Shown here piece after piece: positions 12,386-24,436 of a DNA stretch of 64,000 nucleotides. Positions within the stretch are counted from its first letter, which is position 1. Each line of letters opens with the position of its first letter. Both the position numbers and the translations under genes were made by a program. The DNA comes from Erinaceus europaeus (taxonomy: Eukaryota > Chordata > Mammalia > Eulipotyphla > Erinaceidae), in NCBI RefSeq assembly GCF_950295315.1, contig NC_080166.1:99205141-99269140 (forward strand). The letters run 5' to 3'. The notes under the pieces were generated by a model that was given only the letters and a program-made list of their open reading frames with translations, ran no database searches and was not told where the DNA came from.

Positions 12386-12835
12386 ATTACAGCCTTTAAG
12401 TTCATGATTGTTACACAATTTGTTTGGCTTTGTATGTTAATTCTCTTTTCAGCCACCAGGTTGCAGATGCTAGTATGATGTATGATGCCGACAAGACGTC
12501 CCTTGACAGACAACCCCACCAAGGTGTCCTGGAGCTCCGCTTCCCCAGAGCCCCACCCTACTAGGGAAAGAGAGAGACAGGCTGGGAGTATGGATCGACC
12601 TGTCAATGCCCATGTTCAGCAGGGAAGCAATTACAGAAGCCAGACCTTCTACCTTCTGCATCCCACAATGACCTTGGGTTCATACTCCCAGAGGGTTATA
12701 GAATAGGAAAGCTATCAGGAGAGGGGATGGGATATGGAGTTCTGGTGGTAGTAATTGTGTGGAGTTGTACCCCTCTTATCCTATGGTTTTTTCAATGTTT
12801 AATTTTTATAAATAATAATACTAGAATACAATAAA
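12386..12835 (+). mobile_element. L1 3' UTR, sense part of the same insertion
   Basis: It contains CACCAGGTTGCAGATGCTAG, the GGGAAAGAGAGAGACAGGC block, the GGAAAGCTATCAGGAGAGG block and an A-rich end. It joins the inverted part with no overlap, unlike the insertion at 2782-4612. Confidence 0.85.
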
Positions 12836-12843
12836 ACTTTATA

Positions 12844-13149
12844 AAAGAATACCTGAAAGAAAACTATTGACTAGGAACTTAAACAAATCATAATTTCCTT
12901 AACATATAGGATATTTAACAATAATATTTTGACATTCAGTCTCCTGCAGCCACAGGTTTGATAACACTAGGTTCTGCATCTGCAGATTTAAGCCAACATA
13001 GATAAAAACACATTACCATGTAGTAAAGGCTAGGATCAGTGTCGCTACTGAGTAATTTCTATTAATGATCTTGATTATGTGAAGATTTGAGTCTATACAG
13101 GGATCTCTGGGAATATGCCTTGTCAGTACCCAGAGACAATTGATTTTTT
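12844..13149. other. spacer
   Basis: Nothing recognised. Confidence 0.4.
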
Positions 13150-13305
13150 TGGCTCTTATTTTATTGTATTTATTTATTTTATTTTTTAACCAGAGCACTG
13201 ATCAGCTCTGGCTTATGGTGGTGCTGGGAATTGAATTTGGGACTTTGGAAACTCAGGCATAAGAGTCTCTTTGCATAAGCATTATGCTATCTACCCCTGC
13301 CCGAG
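13150..13305 (-). repeat. SINE with AGAGCACTGATCAGCTCTGG motif, antisense
   Basis: The antisense tail (TTTATTGTATTTATTTATTT) is followed by the motif AGAGCACTGATCAGCTCTGG and the end ATTATGCTATCTACCCC. A related decayed copy lies at 35553-35702. Confidence 0.7.
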
Positions 13306-13354
13306 AAAACTGATTATATATGCGTGTGTGTATGTCTGTATATTACATATTATA

Positions 13355-14090
13355 TATTATTTTAGATTATTTTAACACATAGGTCACATGCAATAAAACT
13401 CATTGTTTTAAAGGGTACAGCAATCTGAATCTTTTCCCATCACTGATCTTATATAATTATTAATGTTACTATAAAATCTGTCTCAATAGACTTATAAATT
13501 TTAACACATAGTACATAGTACTGTGGTTATTATTTTGGTGGCATTTTTTTAACTCTGCATGTCTTCATACAGATTCTGGAGGGTAGATATTAGGAGCTTG
13601 TCTTCTGTTATCATAGAGATGACAAGTTTTTGTCAAATACTTTGGTCCAGGATCACATGCACCTAGCTGTCTTGTTCACCTCTATATGTACAGCTTCTAA
13701 TATCATTACCAAAATGGGATAGGCATACAAAAATAGTTGTTAAAAATGAATGACAAGAATAACTTTTTCAAATGTACAACCTTTTTACTCGACTTCCAAC
13801 TCCATCAAATTTTATGTATAATAGCTTTATTGACATGCACATATTCATCCATGTAAATTGTATAATCCAGTAGTTTTTAGACTAATCATAAAATTGTGTC
13901 GCCATTACCACAATCAATTCAGAACATATTAATGCCCAACAAAGAAGTTCTGAAACTACTCTATCAATCTCTCCCTATTTCCCACCAACTTCAGTAACTC
14001 TATTCAAAGATTAAAGTATTTTCTATCCTTATAAATGCACTTTTTTATGTAATGGAATCATATAATATGGCCTTTATAGGAATTATAGAA
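13355..14090 (+). mobile_element. ancient mammalian L1M-type 3' end fragment
   Basis: Blocks such as GTGTCGCCATTACCACAATC (about 13898-13917), AGAACATATTAATGCCC and AATGGAATCATATAATATGG match the sequence order I know from old mammalian L1M 3' ends. Very diverged; the exact subfamily cannot be set by eye. Confidence 0.55.
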
Positions 14091-14395
14091 ATAGGACTCA
14101 TAAGACCCAGAAAGAATGACGTTGTGTCAGGCCTTGCAAGTGGAAACGTGTTTGGGAGTGGAATGAGTTTATTTAGATTGATGAACCTAACAGGGAAAGA
14201 TACTGAAAGGAATCTTCAGGGACAGGCTGCAAGTTTTGATAAGTAAACTGTTTCACTATCTTTTTTTCCAGAAGCACTTACTTCATAGAACATAAAGCTA
14301 AGTTACTTTTGTTTAGTTTCAGGACTGCTTAACAAGGGACAGAGAATGATTTTGGTTTTGTACACCCTTATATAACTTTTCCCCAGCAAGAAATA

Positions 14396-14541
14396 CAATG
14401 TACATTTAAATTTGTGTTGTCTTTACTCATATGTGGAATCTAGAGGACTGAAACACATTCAATTGTGCAAAAAGAAAAGAAGAGAAAGAAAGAAAGAAAG
14501 AAAGAAAGAAGGAAGGAAGGAAGGAAGGAAGGAAGGAAGGA

Positions 14542-14601
<60 letters not shown>

Positions 14602-14770
14602 AGGAAGGGCCAAATGTGTCTATGACTTTGTGAGAACTATGGTGGTTATAGTTGGAATGATAGGGGCTATGGCAAACGCTAGATGAAGAAGATAGGGGCT
14701 ACAGTGTGGAAATTATCTTGCAATTTTATGATCCTGTAAACTACTAGTAAATCATTAATTTAAAAAAATA
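14396..14770 (+). mobile_element. L1 3' end, alternative UTR type, with microsatellite
   Basis: It carries TCATATGTGGAATCTAGAGG, then ATGACTTTGTGAGAACTATG and the terminus CTAGTAAATCATTAATTT with A-rich tail. It matches the 3' terminus at 36245-36475. A GAAA/GGAA tract has expanded in the middle. Confidence 0.75.
14482..14605. repeat. (GAAA)n / (GGAA)n microsatellite
   Basis: About 124 bp of pure purine tetranucleotides in three blocks: GAAA, then GGAA at 14511-14541, then GAAA again. It lies inside an L1 3' end and gives a misleading lysine-rich open frame on the plus strand. Confidence 0.95.
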
Positions 14771-14889
14771 ATTGTGAGTTTAAATGCTTAGAACAATGAA
14801 TTGGTGTTACCTTATTGCACAAAGCATTTGAGAGGACTTTGTTTTGTTTTTTATGCACGTTTGCATATATTTGAACATGATTATACATG

Positions 14890-14990
14890 TTTGTTTTTCT
14901 TTTTTGTTAGTGATTTAATAATGATTAATAAGACTGTATGATAACAAAGGTACTCATTCCATACAGTTCCCACCACCAGAGTCTGTGAGG
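14890..14990 (-). mobile_element. short L1 3' terminus, antisense
   Basis: On the plus strand, TTTTTTGTTAGTGATTTAAT then ATTCCATACAGTTCCCACCA is the reverse complement of the terminal 90 bp of the alternative L1 3' end. Confidence 0.65.
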
Positions 14991-15659
14991 ATGTTTTATT
15001 TCTAATTTTAAAACAAATGCTTCCAGTATTTGATTATGCTTTTGAAGTTAAATAATAGCTACATAATTTGTCGGTTTTCTAATTCTAGTTTGATCTTTAT
15101 TTTTAAACATTACTGCTTTTTATCTTAAGTGAATATCCTTATTTCTTAGATGTTTGATTTGAATGTTCTGATTTTGCACTGTTCCATAGTCATTTGAGGG
15201 GAAAGAGGGGACGATGCCTTCCCTGCTCTCTATTGACAGGTTTGGATCAATTGACTCCATACTCAGCTCAGCTCCAGGGAAGAAGAATCTAACCCCCAAA
15301 CCCCGAGCCCTTCAAAAAAAAAAAAAATCCAATCTAATTCCATGTGTCCAGTTACCGTCACAGAGAGGGAAAATGATATGAAGAAAAGCAGTGTTTAGAA
15401 GGCAGAGAGTGTTTAGTTATAAAAGAGCAAAGCCAATCCTGTCTGACACCACAGTTTGGGTTCAGGAACTATGAGACAATATAATTTACATCTACGAAAC
15501 AAAAATGTTTCAAGTGGTATCTTCCACCAAAACTAATCAAATCATGGCAATTATTTGAAGATGAATTTGGTTCCTTTTCAATTTGTCACCTTACACAGGA
15601 AATTATTTATAGGACTGTTATTGTCAGGGGAGTACCTTTCTCCAAGATATTAAATATAG
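14991..15659. other. spacer with no recognised element
   Basis: A poly-A run lies at about 15317-15329. 15180-15310 is less AT-rich but has no open frame or motif that I recognise. Confidence 0.4.
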
Positions 15660-15960
15660 TATTAAATAAGTACTAAATATCATCCTCGACCATAGGACAC
15701 GGGATCCTTAGGCCTCCAACCCCCAGTTCCCTTGTCTGAGTCCCCACATCTGCTGCAACTGAATATAGTCCATTGAGGTTTCACCCTGTAATCCCCCTTG
15801 CTTTATTTACTGGGTTACACCTATGAGAGATTACCCATTACCTGTTCTTATTCTGGGCTATGTCACTTAACATGATTCCTTCCAGTTGCATGACACAGTG
15901 CTCTACTTCTTCCATTACCAGAATATATGTGGGCTGATATTTTTCAAGGATATCTGATGA
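15660..15960 (-). mobile_element. ancient L1 C-terminal fragment, antisense
   Basis: GTCACTTAACATGATTCCTTCCAG (15860-15884) is the antisense of the L1 ORF2 C-terminal segment that in the young L1 reads through [11 protein letters not shown]. The flanking sequence is decayed. Confidence 0.5.
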
Positions 15961-17781
15961 ACTAGAGATCAAGATATAAGATGAGGAAAAGATAAAATGC
16001 TACTAAACTGATTGTTCTTCTATAGATTCAGTAGCTCTCCTTGACTAAGTAGTCCCTGGGTTGCTGCAAACCTTTAGTTTTAATTTCCAGAACACTAAAA
16101 ATAAAATTATTCTGGAAATTCCTGTCAGATTTTATCTTGCTTTCTTTGAAAAGTTCCAAGTGTCCTTACTGTAAAATTCGCTGACATTCTACACATACAA
16201 AATCTAGCAATGAATCTTTTTGTGCCAAAACAAGAAGGGGCACTATTTAAACAGAAATTAAGAAATAAATGGGAGTTGTCTTATACAATGACACTATAAA
16301 GTCACTGAGTTACTTTTAAAGTTTATATAGACATAGTCCTTGTATGGTTCAAGTTCAAGACAATAACAATAGAAGCTAGCATTTATCAACCACTTCTACA
16401 TGTTAATTACTATGATAGATGATTTGGATGTATTATCATGTTTTATTTTCACAGCAGTGGCAGAGAGAAAATACTAATGTCTTCACTGTACAGGTGTGAT
16501 ATTGAAGTTAGACTTGAAGCAGATTTTCCAAAGTCATCCAGACAGAAAATATCAGAGCAAGTAACCAAATGCAGGCATGCATGATTTTAACAACTCTCTA
16601 ACATCTCCTTTAACAACTAACATCTCGTCATAGATTAAGTGGTATTTAGTCACTAATAAAACAATAGAGAAAAAGACTGTATGTGGTTCTCCCATTCACT
16701 TCCACAGTCCCAAAGTACCCTGCTTTTCTCTGATAATTCAGCCAGTTCATTTATCATTATTATTTGTCTTACTATCTGAATTCCCATCAAAATATGGGCT
16801 TCCTGAAGAGACAGTCTGTATCTGTATTTTGATCATTACTTATAAAGGTAATTATGAGAGGGGTACTAGGTATGTTCATATAGTGTGGGTTCAATATACC
16901 TTGAATTACACTTGTAAAAGAGCATACTGGATACACTGTGAAGCATAAAGGGGGTCCAGCTAGGCTAGAAGAGACTGAGACTATAGCAATGACCAAGTCA
17001 GAAAATGATGGTGAAGTGAATCAGGGCATAGCAGGATTTAGGGGAACTGAGCTAGTATACCTGGCAGACTTTAGTGACTTAATAGGTAGTAATAGTGAGT
17101 GTAGAAGAGGAATAGAGGCTAGCAAGACTTCTAGATTTCCAGTTGTATAGAAATATGTGACGAGTTACATTTGTAAATTCCCTCAATTCTCTACCAACTC
17201 CCTACTCTTTTTCTCTATAGGGATTAATCCCAATACAAAGAGTTCCTACTTTTTGCAGTTTGATTTATAGCAAAACCAGCTTTCTTTCAGCATGACATGG
17301 AAGGTCATAATATCAACGATTAATATTTGTTGGCTTCTTACTGTATGGTAGCATTGCTCAAAGTAGTTAAGTAATTTAACACTATCCATTTTACAGATGT
17401 GAACATCAAGGCCACTTATTTATACCTAGGTTTGTGAAGGCAGTGAAATAATATGGGGGGAAAAGTAAGCAGCTGGGTTATTATTTTTCACACTTATTCA
17501 TTCTATGTTTGTGTTTGCATTTGCATACACATGAGGTTCTATAAATATCAATAATAATGGACAGAGAAAATAATGAATAAAGAAGAAACATGTCTACTTT
17601 GGGGTTTTCAACTCTAATAACAGAAAATTGTGTCCTGTACTTCCAAAGTTAATGTATACTTAAAGTTAATGTCTACTTAAACATAATCATGAAATGTCTC
17701 AATATTAACTGAGACATATATAATCTATAATGAGCTTTCAGGACAAAAACTTTTGTCTTCTCAGCAAGGCAGACTATTCCC

Positions 17782-17785
<4 letters not shown>
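15961..17785. other. AT-rich spacer, about 1.8 kb, nothing recognised
   Basis: No open frame with coding character, no SINE head and no L1 block seen. Confidence 0.45.

Positions 17786-17834
<49 letters not shown>
17786..17834. repeat. (CA)n microsatellite
   Basis: About 24 uninterrupted CA units. Confidence 0.95.
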
Positions 17835-17839
<5 letters not shown>

Positions 17840-17853
17840 TGTATTGTTGTGAT

Positions 17854-18267
17854 TCAATGCAAATACTCAGATGGGACCAATTGAAAAGAAATGCTGCTTC
17901 TTATTTCATTAAAAATAAGAAAACACAGAGGATATTTCATCTGCAATACTTCCATCCTTATTTTCATTGGCTGCACTATTCTGGATGTTGGCTCTCTGAT
18001 TTGGATTTGGAAGGAGTACATTTTAGGGTGCTCTAAATTTGTGATTTCAGAATCATCTACAAGACTCAAGTCCCTAATTACATTGAAATTCATACCTATT
18101 GTACGAAGCAAGTGCTTGAAAATACTTACAGATGTTATCCAATTGTATTCACATACCCGTTTAACTTTTGTTTCCTTGAGGATGTCTTTGTTGACCACCT
18201 TAGTTACTCCAGATAATGTATACAGACCCTCTGTAAAAACCTCTTCTCTGATGTTCTCCACCACCAT
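17854..18267 (-). pseudogene. unidentified minus-strand open frame, possible gene fragment
   Basis: 137 codons are open on the minus strand, starting MVVENIREEVFTEGLY and ending with a stop just before a CA repeat. The composition is mixed and protein-like, with no low-complexity bias. I do not recognise the family. The plus strand of the same stretch is also open for 126 codons, which weakens the case. A second short open stretch on the same strand lies at 19616-19733, beyond the L1 inserted at 18284-19601. With the L1 and one duplication removed the two stretches abut, but in frames that differ by one base. A decayed processed pseudogene split by L1 would explain this; chance would too. Confidence 0.3.
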
Positions 18268-18283
18268 TTAAAATCTTGTATAA

Positions 18284-19601
18284 AGTAAAAACCCAGTGGT
18301 GAGGGGTAGGCATGTAGCTTCCTGGGCCAGTGGGGGGTGGGAGTGGGCGGGAGGGATGGGTCACAGTCCTTTGGTGGTGGGAATGGTGTTTATGTACACT
18401 CCTAGCAAAATGTAGACATATAAATCAGTAGTTAATTAATATGAGAGGGGGAAATCAATTGTATGTCTCAAAGTTTCTCAAAAGACAAACTGAATCTTTT
18501 TAATATATAGGCTATGTATTTGATATGCGGACTCTCTCAAAAGCCTGGACCAAGTAGATTAGAAGCTTCTAATAGCACAGCTATATACAAGATACTGGGT
18601 ACTATCCAGCAAACCATAACAAAGGGACTTTTCAAAGTTAACCCAATTAACAAATAATGTGATGATAATATTAACTATTGATTGTCTTTTTGAACCCTAA
18701 GACAGCAGGAACCTCACATCTTCACTATAGAGCCCCTACTTCCCCCAGTCCTGGAACCCTTGGATAGGGCCCACTTTCCCGTATGCATCTCCCAATCCAA
18801 ACCAAATAACATTGCATCTGCCGATCACAACCTAACCAAAGCAACGATTGCTACCTCAACATGCTTCACCTCAGAATGTATCCAGAGACTTCACGTGTGG
18901 AATGACAACCCTTCAGCTTCATTACTCGGGTGAGACCTTTCCTTTAATAGTACACTCTAATTTCATCTCAGGTAGTTCACTTTCTAACAAAGTCCCATAA
19001 CCTAGATATACACCAGTTTCTGTGAGAGAGAGCTTATGTGCACACGTATCCATAAACTACTGCAAAATATATACCTGAAAGCAGGACTACACTAGAGTTT
19101 GCAGTGAGTACCTCCCTAACACTTCCTCTCCACTATTCCAAGCTTGGGATCCATGATTGCTCAACAAATTGTTTGGCTTCATATGTTAACTCTCTTTTCA
19201 ATCACCAGGTTCCAGATGCCACCAGGATGCTGGCTAGGCTTCCCTGGATTGAAGACCCCACCAATGTGTCCTGGAGCTCAGCTTCCCCAGAGACACACCC
19301 TACTAGGGAAAGAGAGAGGCAGACTGGGAGTATGGACCGACCAGTCAACGCCCATGTTCAGCGGGGAAGCAATTACAGAAGCCAGACCTTCTACCTTCCG
19401 CAACCCTCAACGACCCTGGGTCCATGCTCCCAGAGGGATAGAGAATGGGAAAGCTACCATGGGAGGGGGTGGGTTATGGGGATTGGGTGTTGGGAATTGT
19501 GTGGAGTTGTACCCCTCCTACCTTATGCTTTTGTTCACTAATCCTTTCTTAAATAAAAAGTTTAAAAAAAAAAAGAAACATACAAGAAAGAGGGAAAAAA
19601 A
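18284..19601 (+). mobile_element. young L1, 5'-truncated, 3' UTR only
   Basis: It begins at AGTAAAAACCCAGTGGTGAGG, just after the ORF2 stop, and runs colinear with 46460-47630 through the full 3' UTR to two A-rich tail segments (19557-19574 and 19594-19601). The target-site duplication AAAATCTTGTATAA lies at 18270-18283 and 19602-19615. Very similar to 55250-56572, so recent. Confidence 0.93.
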
Positions 19602-19615
19602 AAAATCTTGTATAA

Positions 19616-19733
19616 TACCTGCCTTCTCCATGACTGTTCCACAAAGTTCAAGGTTAAGGTTATTTGGTTTCCTCACATAGCACCGTATCTTAGTAGACAA
19701 GGGAACAGGAACAGGGGATACTTTTAAGTACAA
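19616..19733 (-). pseudogene. second part of the unidentified minus-strand frame
   Basis: About 40 codons are open on the minus strand (for example KPNNLNLELCGTVMEKAG), directly upstream in minus-strand direction of the L1 that separates it from 17854-18267. No ATG start is visible; the frame is open for a few codons further before a stop. Confidence 0.25.
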
Positions 19734-20022
19734 ATTATTATATGAGATTTCTATTTAAGAATGTAAGTTGACTGGTAGACAAAATTAAAATAGAACTATA
19801 GTAGCCATTACAGCACCATAATTAATTTTCTCTACTTCAATTACTATAAAACTTCTTTGATATACTAAAAGTATTTTAGAAAGACATTCAGGACTTTGAC
19901 AGCACCGAGTTATGCTCATGTCACGTAAGGCACCATATTTATTTCTATATTTGGATCTGTCTATGTGGTTCTCTTCTCACTTCCCCATACGCAAATCAAA
20001 TAGCAAAAATCTTCATCTTTCT

Positions 20023-20317
20023 TTTTTTTATTTTATTTTTATTATTTTATTTATTCCCTTTTGTTGCCCTTGTTGTTTTATTGTTGTAGTTATTATTATT
20101 GTTGTCGTCGTCATTGTTGGATAGGACAGAGAGAAATGGAGAGAGGAGGGGAAGACAGAGAGAAGGAGAGAAAGACAGACACCTGCAGATCTGCTTCACC
20201 GCCTGTGAAGTGACTCCCCTGCAGGTGGGGAGCCGGGGTTCAAACCGGGATCCTTATGCCGGTCCTTGTGCTTTGTGCCACCTGCGCTTAACCCGCTGCG
20301 CTACAGCCCGACTCCCG
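20023..20317 (-). repeat. near-consensus tRNA-derived SINE, GGGAGTCGGGCTGTAGCGC type
   Basis: Antisense. The head is complementary to GCGCTACAGCCCGACTCCC at 20299-20317; the inner boxes and the CAACAATAATAAC-type tail are intact. The target-site duplication AATCTTCATCTTTCT lies at 20008-20022 and 20318-20332. Recent insertion. Confidence 0.95.
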
Positions 20318-20332
20318 AATCTTCATCTTTCT

Positions 20333-20695
20333 AATACCCTTATAGACCAACCATGTAGCTTTGAATTCTCAAATTTTCTTGCATTCCAGAATATATGTTA
20401 TTCTGACCATCTTATTTTTCCTTTCTGCAACCATAATTTATTAATCTTGTATACTATAAACACTTTGTTCTTCTCTACTTAATGAAATATCTACTAATAA
20501 GGGGTGCCATTTCTTTATTAATTTTCTAGAACGTCTCATTTCACCAAAGCCTAAAATGATTCATAAGGCATTCAAACAAATACCAAAAAAAAAAAAAAGA
20601 AAACCCTAGTATATGAACATACCAAGTTCCGTAGGTTATACTCTTAAAAGTTTCTCATCATTAGAATCTTTCTTGACACACATACGCGTGTGTCT

Positions 20696-20740
<45 letters not shown>

Positions 20741-21654
20741 CGTGTGTGTGTGTAATTAGATCTGAGATTGCAATAAGCAGCACAGCTCATTTATTCTGGA
20801 GCTTAAATTTCTGTGGTTCTTATCTCCACTTAGAATCATTTGTTTGGATGATCGTAGAGCATTTTCCTACATTTGGATTAGACAATGCTGAATTACTACC
20901 CTTTCAAGGCCATTCGCAATTTCATTGTTCTCAGGCAGAACTTTAATAATACCTTGCATAAGATGAATATTCAGGATTTTTGTCAAAATCATATTAAACT
21001 TTTAATTCAAGTGTCAATTTCCTTAATCTATCTTTCTTTGATCCAGTAAGAATTAAATTGGGTTTCATACAATCACTTGCCTAATTTTTATGCCAAATCA
21101 TTAAATGCTCAGTAAGTGCTTGAATATATCTAAAAGCCTCAGTTAGCTGAATTTCCACACAAAAAATAAGTTTTTTTGACACATATCCTGTCACTATAAG
21201 TAATACATTTAATCTTCTTAGTGAAAGGGTCTTTGTAGAAGACTCATGTGTAGAATGAGACAAATAAAATATGCTAAGTCATCCCCAATTTGAAAGTATG
21301 AAAAAATTTCACATTGAATGACAAAGTAAGGTAAAATTGAACGAAACTATAGTTTAATGCAAAGTATTTAACCTTTATGGTTTAATCATATACCAGCTAC
21401 TAATTAGATTACACTTTGGACAGTTTCTATGTAAGCTGTTACTTCTCTTTTAATGAATAAGAAAGAAAGACTAAAAACAAATGCGTTGAATACAAACTGA
21501 GTATAAAGACTTAGATATGCATTCAGTTCTTTAAATAGACAGTGAGTAGATAACAGAGTATAAAGACATTTTACAAGTGCACCTTCTAATGCTCCCTCTG
21601 TTTCCTTCTACATGAGTGAAGTATTTGTTTCTATAGAAGCATAGGATAAAAGTA
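20333..21654. other. AT-rich spacer with TG microsatellite
   Basis: An imperfect (TG)n lies at about 20688-20753. No gene seen. Confidence 0.5.
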
Positions 21655-22888
21655 CCTAGTCATTGTGAAATAGTGTCTACTTAGACTCAGATACCCTCCT
21701 CACCTACTTCCTACACTTCCCACACTCATTCCAAGCTAACATTATCAAAGTAAAAACTGCAAAAGCTGAATAAGGGCAAGAGATTGGCATACTTTAACGA
21801 TGACTCTTTAGTCATAATCAGGCCACCCCATCATCTGGGGCCCTAGTCAGGGAGTCCTGAGATAACCAAACAGGCATGATGGGCCTAGAACAGATTCCTC
21901 ACTCCATTGTTACCGGTCATCTCTATCAGGAATAACACAACATAACAGATCCTTTGTGGGGCCCCATAGGACCCTGCCTTCAACATGGACCAACAATGGT
22001 AGAAAACGTTCCATCCTCCGAAAGGAAGCTGGACAACATACACTATGTTCCACATGAGGAAGATGGGTTCTGAAATTGAGGCAGCTTGGCATGTTCCTAC
22101 TTATGACCACAGAATGTGAGCTCAGATCTACAGGGGTGCAGAGGTCACATAGGCTTCTAAGCTGAATATGGCCCTCAGATCAAATCGATTGGGTTTATAG
22201 TCAACAATATTTATACTCCTTTCCCATATTTGGGAGCTACTCTCTTCCCTGATCCAGCTTTCTGATTCTTTTTCCAGCCATGAAATAATCTCCCCAGACA
22301 ATAGCTTGGCTCCACCTGCATATCAGATGTCAGCCTCAGGAAAAGAAAAAGTATATTCATGGGCTCCTTGCAATATAACTAAAATAGTACTACTAACTAT
22401 TTACAAAACAGAGACTCCCCCCCCCCAACTCTTCATCTGAGCTATTCCAGCCTTTAGGCTCATGATTAGTCAACAATTTGTTTGGCTCTATATGTTAACT
22501 CTTCTTTCAGCCACCAGGTTCCAGATACTAACATGATGCCAACAGGACTTCCCTGGGCAGACAACCCTACCAATGTGTCCTGGAGCCCAGCTTCCCCAGA
22601 ACCCCACCCCACCAGGGAAAGAGAGAGAGAGTCTGGGAGTATGGATTGACCTGAAAATGCCCCTCTGTTCAGCGGGAAAGCAATTACAGACACCAGACCT
22701 TCCACCTCTGCACCCCATAATGACCCTGGGTCCATACTCCCAGAGGATTAAAGAACAGGAAAGCTATCAGCGGAGGGGATGGGATACAGAGTTCTGGTGG
22801 TGGGAATTGTGTGGAGTTGTACCCCTTTTATCCTATGGTGTTTGTCACTGTTTCCTTTTTATAAATACAAATTTAAAAAAAGAAAAAA
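21655..22888 (+). mobile_element. older L1 3' UTR, 5'-truncated
   Basis: Long UTR colinear with 49660-51292, from GTGAAATAGTGTCTACTTAG through the CATCATCTGGGGCCCTAG block and CACCAGGTTCCAGATAC to the A-rich tail at 22871-22888. A C-run (22418-22428) lies near the ACTCTTCATCTGAGC block. Confidence 0.85.
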
Positions 22889-22904
22889 AATACAATAAAA
22901 TCAG

Positions 22905-23273
22905 TGGGTCGGGTGATAGCACAACAGGTTAAGCACACATGGCACAAAACTCAAGGACCAGCATAAGGATCATGGTTTCAGCCCCCAGCTCCCCACCTGC
23001 AGGGATGTCCCTTCATAGGCGGTGAAGCTGGTCTGCAGGTATCTGTCTTTTTCTCCCCCTCTCTGTCTTCCCCTCCTCTGTCTTCCCCTCCTCTGATTTC
23101 TCTCTGTCCTATCCAGCAACAACAACAGCAATGACAGTAAGAATAATGACAACAAGGGTAACAACAAAATGGAAAAAAAATGGCCTCCAGGAGCAGTGGA
23201 TTTGTAGTGCAGGCACAGAGCCCCAGCAATAACCCTGGAGGCAAAAAGAAAAAAAAAAAAAAAAGAAAAAGAA
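22905..23273 (+). repeat. tRNA-derived SINE, long-tail variant
   Basis: Head GGGTCGGGTGATAGCAC, CT-rich middle, then the distal block GGCCTCCAGGAGCAGTGGAT and AATAACCCTGGAGGC before the poly-A. The target-site duplication ACAATAAAATCAG lies at 22892-22904 and 23274-23286. Confidence 0.93.
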
Positions 23274-23463
23274 ACAATAAAATCAGAACATCCAGTTTCC
23301 TCTGCAGCAGCTCAGAAATAGGCACTAGGTTAGAACTGAATTTTTGTAGAAAAAAATTAAATTCTGAACTTTCCTTAATCAAAGTTATTTCTATAAGGTT
23401 GTCTCAAAATTTTATAATTGCTTGGATAACTGGAGCTACTCCATAAATGTCAGGCAGTCTTGG

Positions 23464-23524
23464 AGTAAAATAAGTAATAAGTAAAATAAGTAATAAGTAA
23501 TAAGTAAAATAAGTAATAAGTAAA
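23464..23524. repeat. AGTAATA/AGTAAAAT tandem repeat
   Basis: Imperfect short tandem units of AAGTAATAAGTAAAAT over about 60 bp. Confidence 0.85.
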
Positions 23525-23614
23525 ATCACTTTTATGTAAACTCCAATACCACAAAAAAAATACAGTTTGCTACAATTTAATCCCTAAATCAAATCATTAA
23601 GATTTGAGAATACT

Positions 23615-23899
23615 GGGAGTCGGGCTGTAGTGCAGCGGGTTAAGCGCAGGTGGCGCAAAGCACAAAGACCGGCATAAGGATCCCGGTTCAAACCCCGGTT
23701 CCCCACCTGCAGGGGAGTCGCTTCACAGGCGGTGAAGCAGGTCTGCAGGTGTCTATCTTTCTCTCCTCCTCTCTGTCTTCCCCTCCTCTCTCCATTTCTC
23801 TCTGTCCTATCCAACAACAATAACAACTACAACAATAAAACAACAAGGGCAACAAAAGGGAATAAATAAATACATAAATAAATAAATAAATAAATAAAA
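23615..23899 (+). repeat. near-consensus tRNA-derived SINE
   Basis: Starts GGGAGTCGGGCTGTAGTGC, has the B box GGTTCAAACCCC and ends in (AAAT)n. The target-site duplication AAGATTTGAGAATACT lies at 23599-23614 and 23900-23915. Recent. Confidence 0.96.
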
Positions 23900-23915
23900 A
23901 AGATTTGAGAATACT

Positions 23916-24436
23916 GTACACTTCCAATGCCATTCTCCAGAGCTGAAACTGACAGTCACTGAAGAATCAAAGATAAATTTTCTAAAATCTATCTCTGGGT
24001 GTGAACAACTTAGGAAATTCCATGGAAGCCATAACGGAGCTATTATCATGAAGAGAACACACCAATCCAGGATCTGTGAGTTGTCCATGGGAAGGAAGAA
24101 CTATTGTTGAGCAGTATGCTCAAAGTAAGATTTCAGACATCACAAATTCATAGCTTTCAAGATTCTCATACAAATTAAATGAAATCTTTATGAAGCTCTT
24201 AAAAGAAAATTCATTCAAACACAGTAACTTGCCCCCTTGGTGATACTCAACCTGTGAGGCAGAGAATCGTCGTAGTTTGGTATGGTTTGTAGTATATTAA
24301 ATATACTGCATTTCCCAAATACCTATGTGAACTCACTCTATTATTAAGTAGGACAATGAGGTACAGTAGAAGTTGTTAGCTGTTTGCCATGGGAGTAGCT
24401 AGTAAAGCTCAAGGTAAAATTAAAATCAGAAACTTT
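23916..24436. other. spacer
   Basis: No recognised element. Confidence 0.45.

Noticed and set aside
14412..14686. Lysine/arginine-rich open frames of 73 codons
   Set aside because: They are read-through of the GAAA/GGAA microsatellite in two frames and have no coding support.
19104..19680. Overlapping 145- and 178-codon open frames, repeated at 56103-56583
   Set aside because: They lie in the L1 3' UTR and are conserved only because the insertions are young. Older copies of the same UTR carry stops and shifts.
20099..20482. 127-codon open frame with RTERNGERRGRQREGEK
   Set aside because: This is the translation of an antisense SINE; the same peptide recurs at every copy of the family (for example 23584, 51916 and 58147).
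23464..23524. Possible CRISPR-like array
   Set aside because: The units are short, contiguous and lack spacers. It is a simple tandem repeat in mammalian DNA.
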